Source: DASYQV01 sp036005125 (GTDB taxonomy: Bacteria > Acidobacteriota > Vicinamibacteria > Vicinamibacterales > UBA2999). Taken from it: a stretch of 22,034 nt of DNA. A model generated the notes under the pieces. That model was not told where the DNA came from and searched no databases. It saw nothing but the letters and a program-made list of their open reading frames with translations. This document shows positions 15,840 through 22,034 of the stretch, in pieces. Position 1 is the stretch's first letter; the number at the start of each line of letters is the position of its first letter. Location of the stretch: the NCBI GenBank assembly GCA_036005125.1, contig DASYQV010000246.1, forward strand, positions 1-22,034. Reading direction: 5' to 3'. The translations under genes were made by a program, and so were the position numbers.

Positions 15840-17741
15840 ATGACTTCGCCTCAGACAAACGAATCGAGCCCTCGTAAACCGCTCCGTCTGTGGCCCGGCG
15901 TGGTCATCGCAATCGTTGTGCTGGTCGCAACATTTGTCGCCCCGGCCGTTGCGCCCCACGCCCTGCTCTTTGGCATGCCACTGTTCATCGTCGGGGTGTT
16001 CACCGGAATCGCCGGTGCGCTGGCTATCGCGCTGTGGTGGCTGCTCTTCAGCCGGGCGCCCTGGTCGGAGCGCCTGGGCGCTATAGCTCTCATGATCGTC
16101 GCGCTGTTCGCGACGAAGCCCTTCCTCCATCCGTCGGTTGCCGGGGCGGGGATGGGGAATATGTTCTTTATCATGGCCATCCCGGTCCTGAGCCTCGCCT
16201 TGGTGGCCTGCTCAGCGGCGAGCCGTCGTCTCTCCAACGGACCTCGGCGCGCCACGATGGTCGTCGCCATCCTGCTCGCGTCCGGATTGTTCACGCTCCT
16301 GCGCACGGGCGGCGTCAGCGGTGAGGGCGTCTCCGATCTCCACTGGCGGTGGACGCCGACTCCCGAGCAGCGGCTCCTGGCCGAGGGCGGCCAGAAGGGG
16401 CTCCCGCCGGCTCCGGCGGCAGTGACCCCCAGAGAAACGCCCGGAGGCCAGGCCCGTGGTGAGGCGACGACGCGACACTCGGTTCCGCCATCGGCGAGTC
16501 GTGAGCGGGAACGCCCCGTGCCCAAAGCAGAGGAGGAGTCAGGGGAGCTCCCGTCGGATCCGGTGGCATCGCCGAAAGGTGCTGACTGGCCCGGCTTTCG
16601 CGGACCCGAGCGCGACGGCATCGTTCGCGGAGTACAGATCAAGACCGACTGGTCTCAATCGCCGCCGGTCGAGATGTGGCGCCGACCGGTCGGACCGGGC
16701 TGGTCGTCCTTCGCGGTCCACGGCGACGTCCTCTACACACAGGAGCAGCGAGGTGAGGACGAGGTCGTTGCGGCGTACAACGTCACCACCGGCGAGCCCT
16801 TGTGGAGACACCGTGACGCAGTCCGATTCTGGGAGTCGAATGCCGGTGCCGGTCCGCGCGGGACCCCGACACTCGGCAACGGTCGCGTATACACCTTTGG
16901 CGCGACCGGAATCGTGAATGCGCTGGACGCGGCCGACGGCGCCGTCGTGTGGTCCCGCAACGCGGCGACCGACGCCGACAGGAAGGTGCCGGACTGGGGC
17001 TTTGCGAGCTCGCCGCTGGTGGTCGACGATCTCGTTATCGTTGCGGCCTCCGGCAGGCTCGTGGCCTACGACAGCGCCACCGGCAAGCTGCGCTGGCTCG
17101 GGCCGGACCGCCGCGGCGGAAGCTACAGCTCGCCACAGCTGGCGACGATCGACGGGGTCGCACAGATTCTGATGCTGAGCGGAGCTGGTGCGACCAGCCT
17201 CGCGCCGGCCGACGGCACGATGCTCTGGGAGCATCCCTGGCCGGGCTTCCGCATCGTACAGCCAGCCCTGACCGCCGACAGCAACGTCCTCATCAGCGAC
17301 GCGAATGCCATGGGGGGACTCGCCATGCGCCGGATCGCGGTCGCTCACGGACCCGGCGGATGGACAGTCGAAGAGCGCTGGACGTCGACCGGGCTGAAGC
17401 CGTACTTCAACGACGTCGTGATTCACAAGGGCCACGCCTTCGGCTTCGACGGCAGTATCCTCGCGTGCATCGACCTCAAGGATGGCAGGCGGACGTGGAA
17501 GGGCGGACGTTACGGGCACGGCCAGCTCGTGCTGCTGCCCGAACAGGACTTGATGCTGGTGTTGTCGGAGGATGGCGACCTGGCTCTCGTCGGGGCGACG
17601 CCTGACCAGTTCAGGGAGCTCGCGCGGGTCCCGGCGATCGAGGGCAAGACCTGGAACCACCCGGTTGTGGTCGGCGACGTCTTGCTGGTTCGCAACGATC
17701 AGGAGATGGCCGCGTTCCGGCTCTCCCTTGCCGGCCGATGA
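15840..17741 (+). CDS. Membrane-anchored PQQ-type beta-propeller protein
   Basis: This 633-residue protein has two parts. Residues 18-155 hold about five membrane segments (roughly 19-39, 43-70, 79-95, 105-125, 138-155). Residues about 170-248 form a Pro/Arg/Glu-rich, probably disordered linker. From WPGFRGPERDG at 250-260 to the end is a PQQ-like propeller resembling BamB and related planctomycete/acidobacterial proteins, with blades such as VVAAYNVTTGEPLWRH and VNALDAADGAVVWSRN. With five segments and a cytoplasmic N-terminus the propeller would face the periplasm. I see no dehydrogenase catalytic residues, so it is more likely a scaffold or binding protein than a PQQ enzyme. The ATG at 15840 has a weak AAGG upstream. 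It lies 72 bases after the NHL gene on the same strand. Confidence 0.85.
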   Translation: MTSPQTNESSPRKPLRLWPGVVIAIVVLVATFVAPAVAPHALLFGMPLFIVGVFTGIAGALAIALWWLLFSRAPWSERLGAIALMIVALFATKPFLHPSVAGAGMGNMFFIMAIPVLSLALVACSAASRRLSNGPRRATMVVAILLASGLFTLLRTGGVSGEGVSDLHWRWTPTPEQRLLAEGGQKGLPPAPAAVTPRETPGGQARGEATTRHSVPPSASRERERPVPKAEEESGELPSDPVASPKGADWPGFRGPERDGIVRGVQIKTDWSQSPPVEMWRRPVGPGWSSFAVHGDVLYTQEQRGEDEVVAAYNVTTGEPLWRHRDAVRFWESNAGAGPRGTPTLGNGRVYTFGATGIVNALDAADGAVVWSRNAATDADRKVPDWGFASSPLVVDDLVIVAASGRLVAYDSATGKLRWLGPDRRGGSYSSPQLATIDGVAQILMLSGAGATSLAPADGTMLWEHPWPGFRIVQPALTADSNVLISDANAMGGLAMRRIAVAHGPGGWTVEERWTSTGLKPYFNDVVIHKGHAFGFDGSILACIDLKDGRRTWKGGRYGHGQLVLLPEQDLMLVLSEDGDLALVGATPDQFRELARVPAIEGKTWNHPVVVGDVLLVRNDQEMAAFRLSLAGR

Positions 17742-17787
17742 CGGCTACCTTCCAGCTCAATCCTGAAACAATCCCCTGACCGTTTCA

Positions 17788-17876
17788 CTGGGCCGCATCT
17801 GAAGATGCGGCCTACGTACGTCTGGTGCGTCGCGTACGACCGGCGTATGTAGGCCGGATCTTTAGATCCGGCCCAG
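17788..17876. repeat. REP-like palindromic unit, locus 3
   Basis: A GGCCGCATCT/AGATGCGGCC hairpin (17791-17811) and a GCCGGATCT/AGATCCGGC hairpin (17853-17872) are separated by about 40 bases, in the opposite order to locus 2. The second stem reads GGATC instead of GGGTC on both arms, a paired (compensatory) change that keeps the stem intact. The unit is in the 259-base gap after the PQQ-propeller gene and may separate it from the next gene. Confidence 0.82.
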
Positions 17877-17911
17877 CGATGACTCCGGTATGCATGATTC
17901 ATCCTGAAGCG

Positions 17912-17944
17912 GGTTCGAACCGAACCGTGCGAAAGGCGTATAGT
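17912..17944 (+). promoter_or_regulatory. Candidate promoter of the 'PWGHPDLQGTW' gene
   Basis: TATAGT at 17939-17944 resembles a -10 box 57 bases before the ATG at 18001. A perfect 10-base palindrome, GGTTCGAACC, lies at 17912-17921 and could be an operator or chance. No good -35 match is present at the expected distance. Confidence 0.25.
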
Positions 17945-18000
17945 ACGCGATTGGGCCGTGGGTCTACCCAAGCCTGAAACGCGTAACGAGGAGGCTTCAG

Positions 18001-18987
18001 ATGAAGCATCGATTTTTCGTGTTGTGGGCGCTGGCGGCTGTGATTGCGGTCGCGCTGCTCGCGCCGACATCCGTCGCCGGCCAGGGTCGAACGGCGGCGG
18101 ACAAGTCGTCGGCGCCGCGAACGCCGTGGGGCCATCCGGATCTGCAGGGAACTTGGAGCAACACCACGACCACACGCTTGGAACGCCCCACCGACCTTGC
18201 GGCAAAGGCGGTTCTCACCGAACAGGAGCGAACTGCGCTCGATGAACAGGCCGCTCAGCGGCAGGATCGCCGTCCTCCTCCAGGTCAAACCGGAGCCTAC
18301 AACTCTTTCTGGATGGAGGGAGGCAAAGCTTCCCACCGGACTTCGCTGGTCATCGATCCTCCGGACGGAAGACTTCCTTTTACACCGGAGGCGCGAAAGA
18401 GAGCCGACGCCTTTAACGCGAACATCAACGGGGAGGGCAGCGCCGACTCGTGGGAGGATCGCAATCTCTACGAGCGGTGTATCACGCGAGGGCTGCCGGG
18501 CGCGATGATGCCTGGTTTTTACAATCACAACTATCAGATTCTGCAGACCCCCAACTACGTCGTCGTCTACGTCGAGATGATCCACGACTCGCGCATCATC
18601 CCCCTCGATGGGCGTCCGCATCTCGCGCAGGGCATGCGCCAGTGGTTGGGAGACTCGCGGGGCCGCTGGGACGGCAATACGCTGGTCGTCGAAACGACCA
18701 ACTTCACCGATCGGGTCAAGGACACTGGATTGACAGTGTTCGGAATCGGCAGGAACTCGCGTTTGGTCGAGCGCTTCACGCGCGTCGACGCCGAGACGAT
18801 TGATTACCAGATCACCGTCAACGATCCGACCGCCTTTACGAAGCCATGGACCGCGGCCATTCCGATGACCAGGATTACGGGCCCCTTGTTCGAGTACGCG
18901 TGTCACGAAGGCAATTACGGCCTGGAGGACATCCTCAAGGGTGCTCGCAGCCGGGAGAGGGCCGCGACGAAGACGGGATCCAGATAG
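18001..18987 (+). CDS. Secreted protein of the 'PWGHPDLQGTW' type, function unknown
   Basis: This 328-residue protein has a signal peptide (about 1-27, ends VAG-Q) and the motif PWGHPDLQGTW at 42-52, which I associate with a large, uncharacterised group of exported proteins expanded in acidobacteria. Other likely family blocks are YERCITRGLPG (157-167), YNHNYQILQTPNYVVVYVEM (174-193), IHDSRIIPLDGRPH (194-207), QWLGDSRGRWDGNTLVVET (214-232) and YACHEGNYGL (299-308). Two cysteines, 160 and 301, could form a disulphide. The start is well supported by GAGGAGG six bases upstream of the ATG. No catalytic motif is evident. It follows the PQQ-propeller gene after a REP-like unit and may have its own promoter; a hairpin follows its stop. 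Confidence 0.85.
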   Translation: MKHRFFVLWALAAVIAVALLAPTSVAGQGRTAADKSSAPRTPWGHPDLQGTWSNTTTTRLERPTDLAAKAVLTEQERTALDEQAAQRQDRRPPPGQTGAYNSFWMEGGKASHRTSLVIDPPDGRLPFTPEARKRADAFNANINGEGSADSWEDRNLYERCITRGLPGAMMPGFYNHNYQILQTPNYVVVYVEMIHDSRIIPLDGRPHLAQGMRQWLGDSRGRWDGNTLVVETTNFTDRVKDTGLTVFGIGRNSRLVERFTRVDAETIDYQITVNDPTAFTKPWTAAIPMTRITGPLFEYACHEGNYGLEDILKGARSRERAATKTGSR

Positions 18988-18992
18988 GTCGC

Positions 18993-19031
18993 AAAGGCGG
19001 GCGCGCACTCGTCGCCGGGCCGCCCGCCTTT
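18993..19031. terminator. Hairpin terminator between convergent genes
   Basis: AAAGGCGGGCG (18993-19003) pairs perfectly with CGCCCGCCTTT (19021-19031), an 11-base stem with a 17-base loop, five bases after the stop at 18987. The convergent nuclease-family gene ends at 19128, so the hairpin could serve both strands. The A3/T3 at the stem ends is a short version of the usual T-run. Confidence 0.6.
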
Positions 19032-19127
19032 CGGCTCTGTCACCGAAACAAAGTCCAGCGCGTTAGTGTCACAGCGCGGCCAACGCCGCAACCAGGCCAC
19101 GCTGTGATCCTGTATCTCTGTTCAACA

Positions 19128-20003
19128 TCACCACTTGATGTCAACCAGCACCGCGTTGTGGTCGCTCTTGTCAGTACGCCACACGCGAGCCTTCGACGTG
19201 AGGCGCGCCAGCGGGCCGTCGGCCAGAAGGTAGTCGATTCGGCCGCTATCGGCAGTGTCCGCATTGTCGTCGGCACCCAGGTCGACGAGGCCGGCATCGA
19301 TAAGGCTGCGCACGCCCGGGGCGTCGGGATGTTCGTTGAAGTCGCCAAGCACCAGCAGGCCGTGCCCCACGTCCGCCTGCAGGATCTCTCGCAACTCCGC
19401 GAATCCGATCCTCCGCGACGCCACACGTCCATCAGCATGGTGATTGAATAGCCGCAGGGGCCGCCCGTCGGCGCACACCGTGGCCTCGAGGACGATGCGA
19501 GGCTCCGCCGCTCCCGTGGCGGTCAGTCGGTGTCGCCGGACTTCCGTCAACGGCCATCGAGAGAGGATCGCGAGGCCGTAGTCTCCCTCGTCCCATTTAA
19601 TGCTGGCGGCAAAAACGTAGTGAAAACCGAGGGCGGTGGCGAGGGCCGCCGGCTCGTCTACGAAACCGGTACGACGCGTTCGCACGTCGACCTCCTGCAA
19701 CGCGATGACGTCGGCCTGCATGGCTTTCAGTTCTCTGGCGATCGCAGCCACAGGTGCGGAACGCGCGGCGCGGATGTTCCAGGTGGCGATGCGCGAGCGC
19801 TTCGACGCGGCAACACCCGGCGCATCACCCGCGTGGCAGGCAGTTAGTGGAGAATGGGTCAGCAGATCGGATGGCTCGGCGGGAATTCGAGCGGGACGGC
19901 TGGCCGACACCGGTGCAGCCGGAACGCCGTCCTGTCCCGACGCGGCGGAGGGCAGACTCATCGTCAGCGCGACGATCAGTGGCAGAGTCGCGAGAACAGG
20001 CAT
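19128..20003 (-). CDS. Exported endonuclease/exonuclease/phosphatase-family protein
   Basis: This 291-residue protein has a signal peptide (about 1-23) and an EEP fold, the family of DNase I, sphingomyelinases and inositol phosphatases. Metal and catalytic residues are visible: ATWN76, LQE104, GD221-F-N223 (VLGDFNEHP) and S-D281-H282 near the C-terminus. NHHAD at 187-191 takes the place of the usual THxD block. RIDYLL at 255-260 is also typical. Residues 24-70 are a low-complexity Ala/Pro/Ser stretch. The start at 20003 is chosen for the signal peptide; there is no clear Shine-Dalgarno sequence. It diverges from the esterase gene with only 36 bases between start codons. Substrate (nucleic acid, lipid or sugar phosphate) cannot be assigned. 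Confidence 0.87.
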   Translation of the reverse strand: MPVLATLPLIVALTMSLPSAASGQDGVPAAPVSASRPARIPAEPSDLLTHSPLTACHAGDAPGVAASKRSRIATWNIRAARSAPVAAIARELKAMQADVIALQEVDVRTRRTGFVDEPAALATALGFHYVFAASIKWDEGDYGLAILSRWPLTEVRRHRLTATGAAEPRIVLEATVCADGRPLRLFNHHADGRVASRRIGFAELREILQADVGHGLLVLGDFNEHPDAPGVRSLIDAGLVDLGADDNADTADSGRIDYLLADGPLARLTSKARVWRTDKSDHNAVLVDIKW

Positions 20004-20039
20004 GGGGCGGTAGCGTATCCGGAATAGGGAGATGGAGAG

Positions 20040-20921
20040 ATGAGAATTCGCTCGTCATACGTGGTCGTGGCCGCCATCCTGGCGACCGGCCTGCCTTCGG
20101 CCGCGCTGGCGCAAACCGGCGCGACCGCGCGCTCGGCATGCAGTCTGTCTCACGCGCCCGGCGTCGTCCAGGAACAGCTTGTTTCCGGCCAGCATCAACG
20201 CGCGTACAGGCTGTTCGTGCCGCCAGGTTATGACGGTCGCACGCGGGTGCCCCTCGTGCTCGACCTGCACGGAAGCGGCGGGACGGCGGCGGGTCAGGCG
20301 AGAAACAGCGGCTTCGAGATCGTCGCCGCTCGGGAACGCTTTGCGGTAGCAACCCTGGAAGCCGACGGCGCCCGCTGGAACGTACCGGTCGCGACCGGGC
20401 GGCCAGACGACGTCGCCTACGTGTCCGACGTCATCGATCACGTAGTGGCGCGCGTGTGCATCGACGTCGCACGGGTTTACGCGACGGGATTCTCCGGCGG
20501 CGCCCGTATGTCGTCACTCCTCGCATGCAAGCTCAATGGACGGATCGCGGCGATCGCGCCGGTGTCGGGGCTGCGCTGGCCGGGACCCTGCGAAGGGCGT
20601 CCCGTGCCGGTACTGACATTCCACGGCCTGGCCGACATGCAGAACACATACGACGGGAAGGCTCCTGGCAGAGGCGCCGAGTGGATGGAGAGCGTCCCTG
20701 AGGCGCTCGCAGGGTGGGCACGGCACGACGGCTGCAATCCCAAGGTCATTCTGGAGGACCCACCCGGCCCGCTCTCGACCATGCGCTACGAAGGCTGCCG
20801 CGGCGACGCGGAAGTCCGCATGATCCGGATCGACGGCCTCGGCCACTCCTGGGCGAAGGAGGAAATTGATGCGACGGCTGCGATCTGGCGGTTCTTCTCT
20901 CATCACCGTCTGCGGGAATGA
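20040..20921 (+). CDS. Secreted PHB-depolymerase-like (LpqC-type) esterase
   Basis: This 293-residue alpha/beta hydrolase resembles the PHB depolymerase/feruloyl esterase (LpqC) group. A signal peptide covers 1-24 (ALA-Q). The oxyanion segment is LDLHGSGG at 74-81. The nucleophile is S152 in GFSGG, the acid is probably D199 in HGLADMQNTY, and the histidine is H269 in GLGHSW. Cysteines at 34, 140, 163, 184, 232 and 253 suggest disulphides, as expected for an exported enzyme. GGAGAG lies upstream of the ATG at 20040. It diverges from the nuclease-family gene. Its TGA overlaps an ATG (ATGA, 20918-20921) that opens the short PIN-like frame. Substrates could be polyesters or esters on plant polysaccharides. 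Confidence 0.9.
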   Translation: MRIRSSYVVVAAILATGLPSAALAQTGATARSACSLSHAPGVVQEQLVSGQHQRAYRLFVPPGYDGRTRVPLVLDLHGSGGTAAGQARNSGFEIVAARERFAVATLEADGARWNVPVATGRPDDVAYVSDVIDHVVARVCIDVARVYATGFSGGARMSSLLACKLNGRIAAIAPVSGLRWPGPCEGRPVPVLTFHGLADMQNTYDGKAPGRGAEWMESVPEALAGWARHDGCNPKVILEDPPGPLSTMRYEGCRGDAEVRMIRIDGLGHSWAKEEIDATAAIWRFFSHHRLRE

Positions 20922-21016
20922 AAGTCACTCACCAGCGGCGCCCGCCGCTGCCCGACCCGCGTGACGATCTCGTGCTCGAAACGGCCGTCAACGGGCGCGA
21001 ATTTGAGGATCGGTGA
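20918..21016 (+). pseudogene. Fragment of a PIN-family toxin gene
   Basis: From 20948 the frame reads LPDPRDDLVLETAVNGR, which matches the conserved C-terminal block of PIN-domain toxin proteins (COG1569/PIN_3 type, D-x-DD-x-x-LE-x-A). The acidic residues at this block help bind metal in intact PIN nucleases. The frame is open from an ATG at 20918 that overlaps the esterase stop, but would encode only 32 residues and stops at 21014-21016. The N-terminal part with the first catalytic aspartate is absent, and the block that normally follows (a VT-x-N/D segment) is replaced where a simple repeat begins. I read it as a remnant, not a working toxin. No antitoxin is visible. Confidence 0.55.
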
Positions 21017-21072
21017 TTGGTGATTGGCGATTGGTTGGTGATTTGCGATTGGTGATTGCTGATTGGATTGGT
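21012..21072. repeat. Simple GATTGGTGATTGG repeat tract
   Basis: About eight degenerate copies of GATTGG/TGATTGC/GATTTGC run in direct orientation. The tract begins where similarity to the PIN block ends and lies just before the large palindrome. It is similar in style to the tract at 5757-5822. Confidence 0.8.
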
Positions 21073-21101
21073 GTTCGGCGGTTAGCTGTTTGGTTCACAA
21101 A

Positions 21102-21498
21102 ATAGATGAGGCTGACGTAAATTACCTTGTCATCGCTCGCAAAGATAGCGGAGAGCGCGGAGACGATTTCGCGCAGAGGACGCTGAGGAGCGGAGTCACG
21201 CGGAGAGAAAATGACACGCATCTCCCGCCGGTGGGCGCGCTGCGCGCGGCATCGATCGGGCGGCAGCACGGAAACACAAACGGCAAAATGCGCAGAAGCC
21301 GCTTGTGTTTCCGTGGTGCCGCTCGATCGATGTGCCGGCCGCACGGCGGCCGGCACCCACCGGCGGCGGAGGGGTGGCCGGTCTCCGCGCGCCTCCGCGG
21401 CTCCGCGTTCTCTGCGTGGAAACGTCTCGGTGACCTCCGCCTGCTCTGCGTTGGATGAGCGACGCAAGTTGACCATTCAATTTCGATCAGGCTCCTAA
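21102..21498. repeat. Large imperfect palindromic element (about 400 bases)
   Basis: The core is a hairpin of two 35-base arms (21250-21284 and 21298-21332) with three mismatches and a 13-base loop. Right of it is a second perfect hairpin (TGCCGGCCGC at 21333-21342 with 21346-21355). Outwards, CCGCCGGTGGG near 21226 pairs with CCCACCGGCGG near 21356-21367; GCGCAGAGGACGC near 21171 pairs imperfectly with GCGTTCTCTGCGT near 21406. The outer ends (GAGGCTGACGTAAATT near 21107; AATTTCGATCAGGCTC near 21479) pair too, giving one nested inverted repeat. The right part recurs at 1-140. No transposase or gene is inside; frames seen in it are chance. Confidence 0.85.
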
Positions 21499-21533
21499 GA
21501 CGCCCGTGCCCGGCTGAACGGCTCGGGCCCGGG

Positions 21534-21562
21534 TCCACTTTTACTTTCCACTTTCCACTTTG
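21534..21562. repeat. Short TTTCCACT tandem tract
   Basis: Three to four direct copies of ACTTTCC/ACTTTTA end just after the stop of the glycosyltransferase-like gene. They are pyrimidine-rich on the plus strand and show no strong hairpin. Confidence 0.6.
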
Positions 21563-21565
21563 CAA

Positions 21566-22034
21566 TCACCACCGCGCCAACTTCAGCAGATCCAGGCCCT
21601 CCTTGAAGTGACTACAGCGCACCGACCCCTCGCATAAGATCTCGAATCCAGCCTGCGTCACGCCGTTCGAAAACCACACGTCCTCTCCGACGACGCGGCC
21701 TCCGCTCGCCGCGCCGAACTGAAACCAGGGCGTTCGAATACACGCGAACACGTCGCGGCGAATGAGCGTGAACCCGAGGCCAGTCTGCCCGACCGGAAAG
21801 ACCCCGGACGGCGGGGTGGAGATCCAGTCGGCGCCCAGATTGTCGATGCGATGCCAGACCGGCTCCATGACAGCGGGCATGAGCAGATGTCGTCAACCAA
21901 CGAGACAAAGGTCTCATCCGCGAAGGCCGCCCTGCGCGCGATCGCCGCGCGATGACAGACATCCTTCAGCGCCGGGCGAGACTTCCTCACGACCAAACCA
22001 GCGATCTTGCCTTCCAGTCGATATCTTTCCGGCC
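21566..22034 (-). pseudogene. Frameshifted glycosyltransferase-like gene, 5' end outside the window
   Basis: Two overlapping minus-strand frames appear to encode one protein. From the window edge, one frame reads through VVRKSRPALKDVCHRAAIAR to ADETFVSLVDD near 21890 and then loses sense. A second frame picks up at HLLMPAVMEPVWHRIDNLG (from about 21889) and ends at 21566 after QTGLGFTLIRRDVFACI and GEDVWFSNGVTQAGFEILC. FVSLVDD followed by LMP resembles the DxD region of GT-A glycosyltransferases, and GEDVWF followed by AGFEI is a common acceptor-site block, so family 2 glycosyltransferase-like is the best guess. The shift near 21880-21895 may be real decay or a sequencing error. Upstream sequence is needed for the N-terminus. 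Confidence 0.6.

Noticed and set aside
15840..17741. PQQ-dependent dehydrogenase
   Set aside because: The propeller is shorter than in such enzymes and I see none of the calcium and PQQ-binding residues or a cytochrome domain.
20988..21565. Several frames of 60-160 codons in the palindromic segment
   Set aside because: They translate the inverted repeat itself and change with each frame; no domain or ribosome binding site supports them.

Overview
The window reads as a piece of a GC-rich, Gram-negative chromosome, most likely from Acidobacteriota (Vicinamibacteria-like) or a close relative. This rests on three things: a TonB-dependent receptor with a carboxypeptidase-like N-terminal domain, a secreted protein of the 'PWGHPDLQGTW' type that I associate with acidobacterial genomes, and many palindromic intergenic repeats of the 'TAGGCCGGGTCTTCAGACCC' kind. 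The taxonomic call is inference. There are no rRNA, tRNA, CRISPR, phage or transposase genes that I can see. Nearly every gene product carries a signal peptide, lipobox or membrane segment, so this is an envelope and secretion-oriented region.

Layout. 1-244: the right half of a long palindromic repeat, then a REP-like unit, no gene. 245-6144, all on the minus strand: a TonB-dependent receptor, a serine beta-lactamase-like hydrolase, a DUF885 lipoprotein with a putative metal site and a small SEC-C zinc protein. DUF885 and the hydrolase are 25 bases apart and probably co-transcribed; the receptor lies 119 bases further on. 6315-6830 (+): a CHRD lipoprotein, followed by two tandem REP-like units. 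7006-8133 (-): a secreted tyrosine-phosphatase-like protein. 8227-8814 (+): an AlkB-type dioxygenase. 8815-9435: a long gap with no gene, ending in a hairpin that could mask a ribosome binding site. 9436-18987 (+): a 1661-residue secreted modular protein (G8 domain, beta-helix, IPT/TIG, six BACON modules, two DUF4082 modules), an NHL-repeat protein, a membrane-anchored PQQ-type propeller protein and the 'PWGHPDLQGTW' protein. 19128-20003 (-): a secreted endonuclease/exonuclease/phosphatase-family protein. 20040-20921 (+): a PHB-depolymerase-like esterase. 20922-22034: decayed material, namely a PIN-toxin fragment, simple repeats, a roughly 400-base palindromic element and a frameshifted glycosyltransferase-like gene running off the edge.

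How the genes may work together. The minus-strand block would suit uptake and hydrolysis of peptides or esters: an outer-membrane transporter beside two exported hydrolases. The plus-strand block is built around a large secreted protein whose G8/beta-helix part resembles animal CEMIP-type hyaluronan-degrading proteins and whose C-terminal half is made of adhesion or carbohydrate-binding-like modules, followed by two beta-propeller proteins. A role in handling an external polysaccharide is plausible but inferred.

The most unusual items are the exact 999-base internal duplication in the giant gene, the large palindrome with a second copy at the other end of the window, the possible SD-masking hairpin, the apparently leaderless GTG start of the DUF885 gene, and the PIN-toxin fragment next to a repeat-rich segment.
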